From an uncultured Eubacteriales bacterium (GTDB lineage: Bacteria; Bacillota; Clostridia; Oscillospirales; Acutalibacteraceae): 64,000 bases of DNA. The position numbers were made by a program, and so were the translations under genes. Below are positions 1-8,948 of the stretch, piece by piece. The stretch spans positions 62,001-126,000 of the forward strand of contig CAKSSR010000002.1 of NCBI GenBank assembly GCA_934489735.1. The letters run 5' to 3'. How positions within the stretch are numbered: position 1 is the first letter of the stretch; each line of letters opens with the position of its first letter. The notes under the pieces are model-generated. The model was not told the DNA's origin. It searched no databases and saw only the letters and a list, made by a program, of their open reading frames with translations.

Positions 1-80
1 CGATCTGCTATCTGCTTAGCTACATTTGGAATAGAATTAGCTGCAAAAATTTTTATGTTGTTCCCATGAAAATAATTCAT
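1..80 (-). CDS. prs: Ribose-phosphate pyrophosphokinase, N-terminal fragment
   Basis: Only the first 26 codons lie in the window; the gene continues past the left edge. It begins with ATG at 80 and reads MNYFHGN, then NIKIFAANSIPNVAKQIAD. This matches the N-terminal strand and helix of PRPP synthetases, which usually start with a short K-[IL]-F-[SA]-G-[NT]-x-N-P-x-L-A-x-x-I-A pattern. The family makes phosphoribosyl pyrophosphate from ribose-5-phosphate and ATP. Its position directly after a GlmU-type gene is the usual Firmicutes order glmU-prs, which supports the call. A ribosome-binding-like AAGGAG lies about 47 bases upstream of the ATG, too far to be its own site, so the start is not certain. 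Confidence 0.7.
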   Translation of the reverse strand, partial: MNYFHGNNIKIFAANSIPNVAKQIAD

Positions 81-274
81 ATATGATACACTTGTTACTA
101 AATCTTATAAACTTCTAGTAACTTTTACTCCTTCCCTTTTTCGACAATCTATCGTCTTCTCTAGTTCTATTGAAAATTATATATTATTTGTCTGCCAATA
201 TCAAGTACATAGAAAAGTGGCTTTGTCTATCACATCATTAAATGTGCAGACCTCTCGCCACAGTCTTTCAAATA

Positions 275-1288
275 TTATAAGACTACGTAAGAAAATGGCT
301 TTATTTTCTCACTCGCCTTAAACTCATATCCCTCTGAGTAAATTGAATTTAAATTGCAATAGTCTTCTACTACACAGTCCTTAAGCTGAGTATTAGGTCC
401 TATAACGCATTCTTTTCCTATATAATTCTTTCCTGTTAATATAGTTCCAGGTAAAATAGTTGTTCCATTTGCTATCAAAGTATCATCACTTATCAATATT
501 CCATCTGAACAAGGTATGTTCACCCCTTGCTCGATTAACCTGTTTATCTTATTCTTTCTAGCTATTTCATTGATATAGACTAATTCGCTCAAACTATTGG
601 CGCCCAAAACAATTTCTTTGCTCTTGGCGCTGAAAACTCCCACATTTTCGTTATGTTTGAGCAATAATTTTATAGCATCCGGCAAGTAATACTCACCTTG
701 TGCTGTATGATTCGATATGTCAAATAATACGGATAATAATTTTGATACTTTAAACCAATATGCCCCTGAGTTAACCTCTTTTATCTTTTTAATTTCTTCA
801 GTTGCATCTTTCTCTTCTTCTATCGATACTAAGTTTTTATTAGAATCTCTCACTATTCTACCATAGCCGTAGGGATTGTCTACTTCTGATGATATAACTG
901 TTACTGCATTGTTAGCTTTCAAATGCATGTCATATGAATCCATTATAGTTACATCATCTATAAATGGAGAATCTCCCCCTAGTATAATTACATCATCATA
1001 TAAATGTTTCTGCAAAAAGCTGCTTGCTGACATCACTGCATGTGCTGTGCCTTTTCTCTCTTCCTGATATACAAACTCACAGTCAATGTTAGCTTTTGTC
1101 AAATAATCTTCAACCATTTTATGTTCAAAACCAGTTACTACACATACCTCTTGAATATTTGATGATATACATGCATCTACTACCCATTTTACCATCGGTT
1201 TAAATAATACCTCTGATAATACTTTCGGTTTACCGGTCTTCATTCTTTTTCCTTCTCCAGCTGCAAGAATAATCGAACAAACTCCCAA
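275..1288 (-). CDS. glmU: GlmU-type UDP-N-acetylglucosamine pyrophosphorylase, lacking the acetyltransferase half
   Basis: The N-terminal nucleotidyltransferase domain (about residues 1-230) has the signature LAAGEGKRM, then KPKVL, a GGDSPFID metal/nucleotide loop and an N-S-G-A-Y-W motif. This is the GlmU uridylyltransferase fold that makes UDP-GlcNAc from UTP and GlcNAc-1-phosphate for peptidoglycan. Residues about 255-337 show the first left-handed beta-helix turns (I-G-x-x-x-x-I-G-P-N-T). Bifunctional GlmU is normally about 450 residues. This one stops at 337, so most of the beta helix and the acetyltransferase catalytic residues are absent. No continuation was found in the other frames of the 190 bases before prs. 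The start is TTG at 1288 with GAAAGGGG about 8 bases upstream. It may be a natural single-domain form or a truncated gene. Confidence 0.85.
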   Translation of the reverse strand: MGVCSIILAAGEGKRMKTGKPKVLSEVLFKPMVKWVVDACISSNIQEVCVVTGFEHKMVEDYLTKANIDCEFVYQEERKGTAHAVMSASSFLQKHLYDDVIILGGDSPFIDDVTIMDSYDMHLKANNAVTVISSEVDNPYGYGRIVRDSNKNLVSIEEEKDATEEIKKIKEVNSGAYWFKVSKLLSVLFDISNHTAQGEYYLPDAIKLLLKHNENVGVFSAKSKEIVLGANSLSELVYINEIARKNKINRLIEQGVNIPCSDGILISDDTLIANGTTILPGTILTGKNYIGKECVIGPNTQLKDCVVEDYCNLNSIYSEGYEFKASEKIKPFSYVVL

Positions 1289-1719
1289 TATAACTACCCC
1301 TTTCTAAATATAATATTATTATTCTAATCTTAATTCGTTCCAAAGAATATCAAACACTTATTAAGTATATCACATTTTATTCACTAAAACAACAAATTGA
1401 TTCTAAAAATTACATTCTTTCTTACTTTCTTTATTATTTCTTCTCTCGTTTACCTTTTTTTCTCTATATTCCGCTGCTACTTTCCTTTTACATTGTACTT
1501 ACTTTGGTTAATTTATTTTTCCTTTTTTAATCATTTACATCCTATATTCTTATCTTTTTCATTTCGATCCGTGAATTTTAAAAACTTTCTCTTTAAATTT
1601 CTAATGAATTTGTTCTAAATTTGTTATTTTGACTCGTTCCCTTCTCACTTTTTCCTTAATATTTTCCATCCTTCAATTTATAATTCCTACACTCGATATA
1701 AATAAAAATTAATATAAAA
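1289..1719. other. Non-coding interval between glmU and the small secreted protein gene
   Basis: About 430 bases of very AT-rich, pyrimidine-skewed DNA. The only long frame on the + strand (1397-1618) is almost entirely F, L, I and S codons and has no ribosome binding site, so I treat it as composition noise. The promoter of the leftward glmU gene should lie here, but I could not pick a convincing -35/-10 pair. Confidence 0.5.
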
Positions 1720-1745
1720 CCACATACCTTTCATGGCATGTGGCT
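1716..1745 (-). terminator. Intrinsic terminator after the small secreted protein gene
   Basis: On the minus strand an imperfect stem pairs AGCCACATGCC with GGTATGTGG around an ATGAAA loop, followed by TTTTAT and an AT-rich tract. It lies about 35 bases past the stop codon of the gene ending at 1780. Confidence 0.6.
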
Positions 1746-1779
1746 ATTAGTTTGAATTATTTCTAAAGTTTAACTAAGC

Positions 1780-2178
1780 TTATTCAATTGACATGGTCTC
1801 GCTTAACTCTTTGCCATCGCTCTTTTTGCTCGTTCCTTCATCTACATCATCTTTTTCTTCATCTTCGCAATCTAAGAAGAAATCAATTCGTTGAGAGATC
1901 TCATCCTTGAGTGCACAACTTTTACAAAGATGATACCCAGCCTTTGTTAAATCCTTTTGAGTCTTTGTAATAGTCTTCCTTCTCGCTCTAGCTAGTTTGG
2001 CAACCATAGGGCAATCCTTCTTCGTATGATATACCTTTGAATCTTTACTTATTATTACCTTCATTCCTTCACTTGCCGCTCCCACTGATAACATTGTGGA
2101 AACCGCCATGACCATTGTCGCACCAAAAACTAAAACTTTCTTTAAATTAGTCTTTTTTAAATTAACCAAATCGAACAT
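1780..2178 (-). CDS. Small secreted protein with a Cys/His zinc-binding-like module
   Basis: 132 residues. Residues about 10-36 form a signal peptide with basic NLKK, a hydrophobic core and a VGAAS cleavage region. The mature part has K-V-Y-H-T-x3-D-C-P (about 50-58) followed about 30 residues later by G-Y-H-L-C-K-S-C. This H...C...C-x-x-C arrangement occurs at the C-terminus of many secreted Firmicutes nucleases and short exported proteins and probably binds one metal ion. No catalytic domain is attached. The C-terminal 35 residues are strongly acidic (DCEDEEKDDVDEG). It has its own promoter (2202-2230) and terminator, so it is monocistronic. The molecular role is unknown. Confidence 0.75.
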   Translation of the reverse strand: MFDLVNLKKTNLKKVLVFGATMVMAVSTMLSVGAASEGMKVIISKDSKVYHTKKDCPMVAKLARARRKTITKTQKDLTKAGYHLCKSCALKDEISQRIDFFLDCEDEEKDDVDEGTSKKSDGKELSETMSIE

Positions 2179-2201
2179 CTCCTCTCAATAATTTAATTAC
2201 T

Positions 2202-2230
2202 ATTTTAGCAGTAAACTTTATGTTTATCAA
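2202..2230 (-). promoter_or_regulatory. Sigma-A promoter for the small secreted protein gene
   Basis: On the minus strand TTGATA (2230-2225) and TAAAAT (2207-2202) are separated by 17 bases, 24 bases upstream of the start codon at 2178 and just before a GAGAGGAG ribosome binding site. Confidence 0.55.
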
Positions 2231-2345
2231 GTCTGTTGTCAGCCAAGTTTTTTCTGATTTTTTTATACATTTAGACGAATTTTTTCTAAAAAATCTGAAA
2301 TAATACTAATATATCGCTTTAATTTGTATATGGAAGGTTGATTTA

Positions 2346-3026
2346 ATGGCTATTTCGTTTATAAGAACTATCATTTTGTATGCATTAATCATATTTTGCA
2401 TAAGATTTACAGGAAAAAGACAAATAAGTGAGCTTCAAACCTCTGAACTGGTGGTTATGTTATTGATTTCTAATATTGCTTCAATCCCTATGCAAAATAT
2501 AGGACTCCCTTTATCAACGGGAGTAATTCCTATAGTCCTATTAATCTGTCTTGAAGTATTTATATCATATATCATGCTCGGAAGTAGCAAATTTAGAAAA
2601 ATTATATGCGGCAATCCAATAATTGTAATAAACGACGGAAAATTAATGCAAAATGAAATGAAAAAAATGAGAATGAGTACAGAAGACCTATGCGAGCAGT
2701 TAAGACAATTAGATATATTTAGCATCAATGATGTTCAATTTGCAATAGTAGAGACAAATGGTAAACTAAGCGTACTAAAAAAGCCTTCTAAATTACAGCC
2801 AAGCATTTCTGATTTAAATTTAAAGGCAGATGACAACGGTATTGAAGTAGTTGTAATAAGTGACGGGGAAATAGCTTACAATTCTTTAAAAATATATGAC
2901 TTAAATGAAAAATGGCTTAATGATACTTTAGAATCAGAAAAGGCTAGTATTAAAGATGTCTTCTTAATGACTGTAAACAAGAGGCATAAATATAATATTA
3001 TAAGAAAGGTTGAAGAAAACAATTGA
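2346..3026 (+). CDS. DUF421 (YetF/YcaP family) membrane protein
   Basis: 226 residues, the usual size for the family. Three hydrophobic segments lie at about residues 4-22, 33-52 and 56-78. They contain the family hallmark R-F-[TM]-G-K-R-x-[IL]-x-x-L-x-x-x-[ED]-L (here FTGKRQISELQTSEL). Two soluble alpha/beta subdomains follow, with I-N-D-G-K and Q-L-R-[QL]-x-x-I-F at about 95-130. Members are often coupled to spore-membrane or germination loci in Firmicutes; their biochemical role is poorly known. ATG follows GGAAGG by 8 bases. The gene overlaps the next by 4 bases and is probably co-translated with it, which is the common DUF421-DUF4363 arrangement. Confidence 0.85.
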   Translation: MAISFIRTIILYALIIFCIRFTGKRQISELQTSELVVMLLISNIASIPMQNIGLPLSTGVIPIVLLICLEVFISYIMLGSSKFRKIICGNPIIVINDGKLMQNEMKKMRMSTEDLCEQLRQLDIFSINDVQFAIVETNGKLSVLKKPSKLQPSISDLNLKADDNGIEVVVISDGEIAYNSLKIYDLNEKWLNDTLESEKASIKDVFLMTVNKRHKYNIIRKVEENN

Positions 3027-3403
3027 AAAAAGCTTGGATATCGATAATAATTACTGTAGTAATAATTGGCCTATCTTTAACAGATATATTGTTGACTGCA
3101 CATATTGAAGAAGAACTTCAAGGGTCATTGCAGAATTTAGAAGAATTAGTTGATGACGATAATATCGAAGATGCTATTGCTTATAGTGAAGTAATTAAGT
3201 CGGATTGGAAAAAGTATCACGAAATTTTAGCTATTTTTATCACCCATGAGTATTTGGAAGGTATAGATAATTCTATAGTAAGAATCAATTCAAGTTTGGA
3301 ACACGATGACATAGAAACTTTTTGGGAAGAATGTGCTTGTACTAAAATAATGATTGAAAGTATTAAAACAACTGAATATCCAACGATAAGCAATATCCTA
3401 TAA
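3023..3403 (+). CDS. DUF4363 family protein
   Basis: 126 residues. It has one N-terminal membrane anchor (about residues 4-26) followed by an amphipathic, acidic helical domain containing K-S-D-W-x-K-[YH], typical of DUF4363. It starts with TTG at 3023, overlapping the TGA of the DUF421 gene, so the pair is translationally coupled. The extracytoplasmic helical domain suggests a partner or regulator of the DUF421 protein. The function is not established. Confidence 0.75.
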   Translation: MKKAWISIIITVVIIGLSLTDILLTAHIEEELQGSLQNLEELVDDDNIEDAIAYSEVIKSDWKKYHEILAIFITHEYLEGIDNSIVRINSSLEHDDIETFWEECACTKIMIESIKTTEYPTISNIL

Positions 3404-3460
3404 TGTAGTAATTATATCTATAATAATATGTAGTCAAATATTATCTTTCTTTTCCACCTA

Positions 3461-3489
3461 TTGACAAGTCCGTGTATTTTTATTATAAT
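3461..3489 (+). promoter_or_regulatory. Consensus sigma-A promoter for rpsU
   Basis: TTGACA (3461-3466), exactly 17 bases, then TATAAT (3484-3489). Both hexamers are perfect matches. The start codon lies 58 bases beyond the -10 box, as expected for a highly expressed ribosomal protein gene. Confidence 0.85.
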
Positions 3490-3546
3490 ATTATTCGTAT
3501 TATGGTAAGTAAAACCCATGTTAATAAATAGATGGGAGGGAAATCA

Positions 3547-3714
3547 ATGAAAGTTAAAGAAAATGAGTCTATGGACAGTGCTCTTAGAAGATTTAAAAGA
3601 GAATGCGCAAAGGCAGGAACAATGGCTGAAGTTCGTAAAAGAGAACATTATGAGAAGCCTTCTGTAAGACGCAAGAAGAAATCTGAAGCTGCTCGCAAGA
3701 GAAAGTATAAGTAA
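3547..3714 (+). CDS. rpsU: 30S ribosomal protein S21
   Basis: 55 residues, starting MKVKENESMDSALRRFKREC, with the conserved R-R-F-K-R-x-C-x-[KR]-[AS]-G core and a strongly basic C-terminus. An in-frame ATG at 3532 exists, but GGGAGG lies inside that extension and sits 8 bases before the ATG at 3547, so 3547 is the real start. S21 binds the 30S platform near the anti-Shine-Dalgarno region. It has its own consensus promoter and a strong terminator. Confidence 0.95.
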   Translation: MKVKENESMDSALRRFKRECAKAGTMAEVRKREHYEKPSVRRKKKSEAARKRKYK

Positions 3715-3761
3715 GAGTATGGGATCTTATTTATGCTACTTATTAATCAACGGCATTTTTT

Positions 3762-3804
3762 AGTGGTGAGGAAATCTGAGTCAAGATTATCCACCACTTT
3801 TTTT
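3762..3804 (+). terminator. Intrinsic terminator after rpsU
   Basis: The outer stem AGTGGTG/CACCACT, with an inner ATCT/AGAT pairing, is followed by seven T residues. Confidence 0.85.
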
Positions 3805-3827
3805 ATAATATTAAGGAAGGGATATGT

Positions 3828-4343
3828 TTGAATCTTTTAACACCTACGCTAACACTAGATAAATTAATCGACATAGACATAAATTTATTAAAAAAATTAA
3901 AAGTAAATAGCCTATTGATAGATGCTGACAACACTTTGGCCAAGCATGGGTCAAACGATCCTGCCGAAGGGGTATTAAAATGGATAGAGACTATGAAAGC
4001 AAATGGATATAATTTGATAATATTATCAAACAATTTTAAGAAAAGAGTATCTTCCTTTGCAAAGTTATTAAGTATTCCATATGTAAATTTCAGCATGAAG
4101 CCACTACCGTTTGGAATTATGAAAGCAAAGAGAATACTTAATGCAAGCAAAAAAGAAATGATATTAATAGGCGATCAAATCTTTACTGACATACTGGGAG
4201 CTAACATATATGGAATAAAGTCAATTTTGCTCAATCCACTATTTGAATATGAAACAAAAGGAATAAAAATAAAAAGAAAATTTGAAAATAAAATAAGAAA
4301 AAAGTTAAAAAAAAGAGGTGACCCGTTTGAATTTATTAAATAA
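3828..4343 (+). CDS. yqeG: YqeG family HAD-type phosphatase
   Basis: 171 residues, normal for YqeG. HAD motif I is D-A-D-N-T-L (about residues 33-38), motif II is L-S-N-N, a conserved K precedes P-F-G-I, and motif III is I-G-D-Q-I-F-T-D-I. The family acts as a cytosolic phosphatase (homologous to mitochondrial PGP phosphatases); the bacterial substrate is uncertain. It starts with TTG at 3828, 8 bases after AAGGAAGG. The last 17 bases overlap the next gene, aroQ, giving a compact yqeG-aroQ-M24 unit downstream of the rpsU terminator. Confidence 0.85.
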   Translation: MNLLTPTLTLDKLIDIDINLLKKLKVNSLLIDADNTLAKHGSNDPAEGVLKWIETMKANGYNLIILSNNFKKRVSSFAKLLSIPYVNFSMKPLPFGIMKAKRILNASKKEMILIGDQIFTDILGANIYGIKSILLNPLFEYETKGIKIKRKFENKIRKKLKKRGDPFEFIK

Positions 4344-4773
4344 AAAGAAGATTCTCTTAATATTAGGACCAAATTTAAATATGGTTGGGATTCGTGATAC
4401 AGGAATTTATGGGAACGAATCAGCTGATAGCATTCAGTTACAGATCTTAGAATATTCTAAGAAGAACGGTTACATAATGGAAATATTTCAATCAAACTGG
4501 GAAGGGGCTATAATTGATAAGATCCATAAAGCAAAAGATGACTTTGATGCAGTAATAATTAACGCAGGAGCATTGTCGCACTATAGCCTTTCAATAAGGG
4601 ATGCAATCACATGTATCAAGATTCCATTCATAGAGGTCCACATGTCAAACATATATGCAAGAGAAGAATTCAGAAAGAACTCTGTCATAACAGATGTGTG
4701 CGCAGGACAAATAGTAGGCTTCGGAAAATACAGTTATTTCTTAGCAATTGATGCAATAAAGAGGTTGGTTTGA
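4327..4773 (+). CDS. aroQ: Type II 3-dehydroquinate dehydratase
   Basis: 148 residues from the TTG at 4327. A GTG at 4318 is in frame but overlaps the AGAGGTG ribosome binding site. The conserved G-P-N-L-N-x-x-G-x-R segment with the following Y-G carries the base tyrosine. N-A-G-A-L-S-H and I-E-V-H-M-S-N-x-x-A-R-E-E-F-R supply the remaining substrate-binding residues. The enzyme dehydrates 3-dehydroquinate to 3-dehydroshikimate. The usual N-P-G-A-[YF]-T-H motif is N-A-G-A-L-S-H here, a mild divergence. It overlaps yqeG by 17 bases and the M24 peptidase by 1 base. Confidence 0.92.
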   Translation: MNLLNKKKILLILGPNLNMVGIRDTGIYGNESADSIQLQILEYSKKNGYIMEIFQSNWEGAIIDKIHKAKDDFDAVIINAGALSHYSLSIRDAITCIKIPFIEVHMSNIYAREEFRKNSVITDVCAGQIVGFGKYSYFLAIDAIKRLV

Positions 4774-5864
4774 TGAAAAGATTATTAGAATTACAAAAAA
4801 ATCTACCGTATAAAACAGACGATGGAAGTATTGTCGACTGTATGTTAATATTTGATGATATAAATAGAGAATATCTGACAGGATTAAGCAACTCGAATGG
4901 CTTTTTAGTAATAACTAAAGAAGAAATATATCAATTGATAAACTTTATATACTTCGAAGAGGCATCTAAACTAAAAATCAATACCATCTTGCTAGATGAC
5001 TTCGATAAATGTCTATCAAAAATAATAAAAATGCATAACATAAAACAAATAATGATAGAATCTACTAAGATGACTGTTAGCAAACTTAGAAACTTAGAAA
5101 AGCTTTGTCAGACTTTGAATACTAAAATATGGAGCAAAAATGATTTGGATCGTATGTTAAAGTATATGCGAATGATAAAATCTGATGACGAAATAAAAAA
5201 AATTAAAGAGTCTCAAAGACTAACTGATGAGGCATTTAGCTATATCTTGAAAAGAATTAATAATAATAGCACGGAAAAGGAAATTGCTTTGGATCTGGAA
5301 ATGTTTATGAGAAAAAACGGAGCTCAACGCATCGCATTTGATTTAATAGTCGCATCTGGAAAGAATGGATCGCTGCCACATGCAAGCGTAAGTAATAAAA
5401 AAATAAATGAAGGTGACTTGATAACTATTGATATGGGTGCGGTCGTTGACGGATACCACAGCGATATGACTAGAACTGTCGCTTATAAGTCAATCGATAC
5501 AAAACAAAAAGAAGTATATGACATAGTACTAAAAGCTCAATGTAATGCAATAAATGAAGCACACGCTGGTAAGACATGTCGTGAATTAGACCTGTGTGCA
5601 AGAAATATTATCTGTGAGGCAGGATTCGAAAAATGCTTTGGACATGCAACAGGACACAGCCTCGGTCTAGAAATCCATGAGTTCCCATCGATTTCATACA
5701 AATGTAAAGAAAATATTACTTTACTTAATAATATGATAATAACAATTGAACCAGGTATATATATCGAAGGACAATTTGGCATCAGAATTGAAGATATGAT
5801 AATAATAAATGATAAAAATCCTATAGATATTACTAAGTCGACTAAAGAACTATTAATAATCTGA
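4773..5864 (+). CDS. Xaa-Pro aminopeptidase/dipeptidase (M24B family)
   Basis: 363 residues. The N-terminal creatinase-like domain spans about 1-130 and the pita-bread catalytic domain about 135-355. Five metal ligands are visible: D in D-M-G-A-V-V-D, D in H-S-D-M-T-R-T, H in G-H-A-T-G-H-S-L-G, E in I-E-P-G-I-Y and E in R-I-E-D-M. It removes N-terminal residues preceding proline. ATG at 4773 overlaps the aroQ stop by one base (TGATG), with GAGG upstream. In many Firmicutes the next gene is efp; here a terminator follows instead. Confidence 0.88.
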   Translation: MKRLLELQKNLPYKTDDGSIVDCMLIFDDINREYLTGLSNSNGFLVITKEEIYQLINFIYFEEASKLKINTILLDDFDKCLSKIIKMHNIKQIMIESTKMTVSKLRNLEKLCQTLNTKIWSKNDLDRMLKYMRMIKSDDEIKKIKESQRLTDEAFSYILKRINNNSTEKEIALDLEMFMRKNGAQRIAFDLIVASGKNGSLPHASVSNKKINEGDLITIDMGAVVDGYHSDMTRTVAYKSIDTKQKEVYDIVLKAQCNAINEAHAGKTCRELDLCARNIICEAGFEKCFGHATGHSLGLEIHEFPSISYKCKENITLLNNMIITIEPGIYIEGQFGIRIEDMIIINDKNPIDITKSTKELLII

Positions 5865-5950
5865 TATCTTTTAATCTGAAAATTGCAAGAAATATACTTG
5901 CAAAATTAACCGTTAGTATAACAATAGAAGACATAAATAAAGCAAAATTT

Positions 5951-5987
5951 AAGCTACATCGACGTAAATAGCACGTAAATGTAGCTT
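5951..5987. terminator. Bidirectional terminator between the M24 peptidase and flippase genes
   Basis: The perfect stem AAGCTACAT/ATGTAGCTT encloses an 18-19-base loop. It is followed by TTTTC on the + strand and has A-rich flanks that give T-rich sequence on the minus strand. It serves the convergent genes ending at 5864 and 5992. Confidence 0.75.
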
Positions 5988-5991
5988 TTCA

Positions 5992-7530
5992 TTATCTTTT
6001 TAATAACTTATTCTTATAGACATTAACAATTTTTAATAAGTAAGCAAACTCTTTTGTCTTAAAATAAAAGATTAAAACTAAAAGATTTGGAACTATGCAG
6101 CATATCACAGCTGATATTACAAAATCCAATATACCATTATATTTGGGAACAATGTTTACAATTAATTGAGTTATACATGCAAATACAAACGTACTTAAGC
6201 AATATATAAACAATTTTTTATAATAGACACTCACTTTGATATCAAATATGTTTCTATAGACTATGTTTGGAAGCACGACTATATTTTTTATTATATAACA
6301 GATAAGGGTACCTATAAATACTCCTACTATACCATTTCTATGAGTAAGTGGTATGGATATAATTAAATTCAATATAGCCAACATAATATGCAACCATCTA
6401 TCCGGACCAAAAAGTCCTGCACTAGCTCTAACAGAGCCTAACATCTCTGATATTCCCTCAAAGTAGAAGTTAATAACCAGTATCAAAACGACATCCATTC
6501 CGAGGAAAGGCCTATTTGGTATCCATAGCTTTACAAATGGATTAAGACAGATATAAAGAGATATTGATACAAAGTTAACTATTATAAAATTTATAAACAT
6601 AGCGTCCATAAATATTAAATGAGCTTTTTCTTTATTATCCTTCACTAGCATATTGCCAAAGCTAGGTATTATTCCTTGAGTGATTTGTGTCAATAATTGT
6701 CTAAAAGCTATTATAATAGTATAATAATTCGAATATATTCCTTCGATAACGCTTCCCAATATCGACGATATCACTATATTGTCGCATCCATTTATAAAAT
6801 ACATTCCAATATAGTGAAGTCCCACTGCTTTTACTGTAGATTTTATTCCCCTTTTAGTTCCTGGCGCAAGAGGTATTTTCTTTTTTGTCTTTAAGTAAGG
6901 ATACATCTTGTCAGCCAACATAGATATTATTATATTCTCACCCAGGTGAAAGATTATGCTAACCAATAAAAACAATATATAATTTTTGCTCACCAGAAGT
7001 ATAATGATCTTAGATATATTAAGTAAAATATTACTTATCGTGCTTATTATCGTCACTTTAAATCCATTTTGATCTGCATTTATTATAGATCTCTTATATG
7101 CAAATAGATATGTTACAACCACGTCTAAGACCATTAATAAGAAAACAGATGTCAAGAATACATAATCATATTGTTCTTTTATCCAATACTGTAGGAACGG
7201 TGTAAGGCTCACACCCAATATCAATACTACCAATGCTATTATCTTATATATCTTAGAATATGCTTGCATCAGGGAGATAATTGTCTCCTGATCGTTCTCT
7301 GCCAGTGGCTTGTACATATGAAATATAATAGCTGTCCCTACTCCCAGCTCAGTCAATGATAACATTGATATAATTGCGGTGAATTCTCCATTCACTCCTA
7401 CTATTGAAAGGCCCATTGTATCTGTAAGCACTCTTCTTGTAACGAGTCCTATTAATACTATCAAAGCATAAGAGATTATACTAACTAATACATTTATTAT
7501 TGATCTATTTGTCCGACTTTCATTTTTCAT
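5992..7530 (-). CDS. Wzx-like polysaccharide flippase (MOP/PST superfamily)
   Basis: 512 residues with 12-14 predicted membrane helices spread over the length, beginning with a basic N-terminus and the R-x-x-x-D-x-[ML]-G-[LI]-x-x-[IV]-G-x-N-G pattern typical of the polysaccharide transporter family. It would flip undecaprenyl-linked oligosaccharide units to the outer membrane leaflet. It is the last gene of the leftward surface-polysaccharide operon and overlaps the polymerase gene by 11 bases, so it is co-translated. No other role fits the neighbourhood as well. Confidence 0.85.
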   Translation of the reverse strand: MKNESRTNRSIINVLVSIISYALIVLIGLVTRRVLTDTMGLSIVGVNGEFTAIISMLSLTELGVGTAIIFHMYKPLAENDQETIISLMQAYSKIYKIIALVVLILGVSLTPFLQYWIKEQYDYVFLTSVFLLMVLDVVVTYLFAYKRSIINADQNGFKVTIISTISNILLNISKIIILLVSKNYILFLLVSIIFHLGENIIISMLADKMYPYLKTKKKIPLAPGTKRGIKSTVKAVGLHYIGMYFINGCDNIVISSILGSVIEGIYSNYYTIIIAFRQLLTQITQGIIPSFGNMLVKDNKEKAHLIFMDAMFINFIIVNFVSISLYICLNPFVKLWIPNRPFLGMDVVLILVINFYFEGISEMLGSVRASAGLFGPDRWLHIMLAILNLIISIPLTHRNGIVGVFIGTLICYIIKNIVVLPNIVYRNIFDIKVSVYYKKLFIYCLSTFVFACITQLIVNIVPKYNGILDFVISAVICCIVPNLLVLIFYFKTKEFAYLLKIVNVYKNKLLKR

Positions 7531-8944
7531 TTGATTTCCTCTCTAAATCGTTAAAATATGAACAATATGATAAAAGATATAATAATATAGACATACCTAC
7601 GAATGATAGCAGAAATGGATTGGTTTGAACTGATATAAAAAATGCTAAAGATAGCAAGACCCATGACAAAGATCTTATATAATCGTACTTATATTTCTTC
7701 TTTACTACATACAACATGCTTAAAAATATCAACCCCCACGATGACATTCCCAATATTCCCGTCTGCATAAACAGAGCTGGCAGTTGCATTTCGTATGAGA
7801 ATTTATAATCTGAGTTGTTTTCTTCCACCCTTACGTAATCTTCTATATAACTTCCGTAGCCAAAGCCTAAAATCGGTCTTTCAAGCCATTTTTTCATTAA
7901 CCTATACGATTGATCAATCTTTATATTGTTAGATATAATTGATCCTTCTCTATCTATTTCTGCCCATTTGTTTTGTTGTCCAAACTTATTATTAATGGGC
8001 GCTTGATGTTCTTCTGTATTATTAGTAGATATTTCTGTATTAACAAAAAAATTCGATATTCTTATAGTAATAAATCGATCAAAGATAACAAAATCTGATA
8101 CGATGACAAAAGAAGCCATCCCAATACAAATTGCTATCATCTTTTTTATATTCTTTTGATTCTTTTCCCTTACTTGTACAATCATATACAAAGCTAAAAA
8201 GACCATAAAAGCAATAACGATGCCTAACCATATAGACTTTGTTATAGTTGATAGTAATCCAAGTATATTGATTCCCAAAAAAATGTAATCTTTAGTCTTA
8301 ATATTATCAATTTTTTTAAAGAAAAAGTAAATTCCCATTATCATGAATATAGAAGTTGTAAAAATGGCTCTAGGATATCCCAACGGGCCCAAAACGATTA
8401 CTGGGGGCATTGCTTGTTGAAAGCATATGAACTTACATACATAGAAGAAATTTTCTATAAAATTGTGATCAAATTTCTGTCCGACGTAAAATACGAAGTG
8501 CAATGCAGATAAAATTGTTACCAAATATGATAAAAACAAATCAACTATAGCAAGGTTCAACCTTTTATTTCTCACGATAAAAGTTATCGGGAAATACAAA
8601 GAGACTATCAAAAATGGTATCAGTGCTTCCAAAATAGACATTTTGTAATTACCATGTGTAAAGTATGGGACAATAAACATAGACACAGCCATCATAAATA
8701 GAAATATTGCCACACTGATGTCTAAAAAATTAAGCTTTGCCTTTAATTCTTCCAACAAATTTATCTTATTCTTCACAAAAAAATAAGCTGCATACAACCA
8801 CAGGTCAAAAAATGTTAAAAGAAATAATATATGTCTTATCGGGACATTAAAAATCAGAATCATTTTACCATTGAATCCTAAAAATAGTTCTATCAAAAAC
8901 AACGCAGGAATAATAAATTCTTTATTTTTTTTCAAAAAATCCAA
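7520..8944 (-). CDS. Wzy-like O-antigen/surface polysaccharide polymerase
   Basis: 474 residues with roughly ten to twelve membrane helices and a large extracytoplasmic loop at about residues 300-390. That loop holds R-P-I-L-G-F-G-Y-G, the short motif seen in O-antigen ligase/polymerase (Wzy_C) proteins. It would polymerise or ligate lipid-linked repeat units after flipping. The start is TTG at 8944 with GGTGGTG upstream. It lies between a glycosyltransferase gene (4 bases away) and the flippase. Confidence 0.8.
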   Translation of the reverse strand: MDFLKKNKEFIIPALFLIELFLGFNGKMILIFNVPIRHILFLLTFFDLWLYAAYFFVKNKINLLEELKAKLNFLDISVAIFLFMMAVSMFIVPYFTHGNYKMSILEALIPFLIVSLYFPITFIVRNKRLNLAIVDLFLSYLVTILSALHFVFYVGQKFDHNFIENFFYVCKFICFQQAMPPVIVLGPLGYPRAIFTTSIFMIMGIYFFFKKIDNIKTKDYIFLGINILGLLSTITKSIWLGIVIAFMVFLALYMIVQVREKNQKNIKKMIAICIGMASFVIVSDFVIFDRFITIRISNFFVNTEISTNNTEEHQAPINNKFGQQNKWAEIDREGSIISNNIKIDQSYRLMKKWLERPILGFGYGSYIEDYVRVEENNSDYKFSYEMQLPALFMQTGILGMSSWGLIFLSMLYVVKKKYKYDYIRSLSWVLLSLAFFISVQTNPFLLSFVGMSILLYLLSYCSYFNDLERKSNEK

Positions 8945-8948
8945 ATTA

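Noticed and set aside
1397..1618. 73-codon + strand frame
   Set aside because: Almost only F, L, I and S codons from a pyrimidine-rich strand, and no ribosome binding site.
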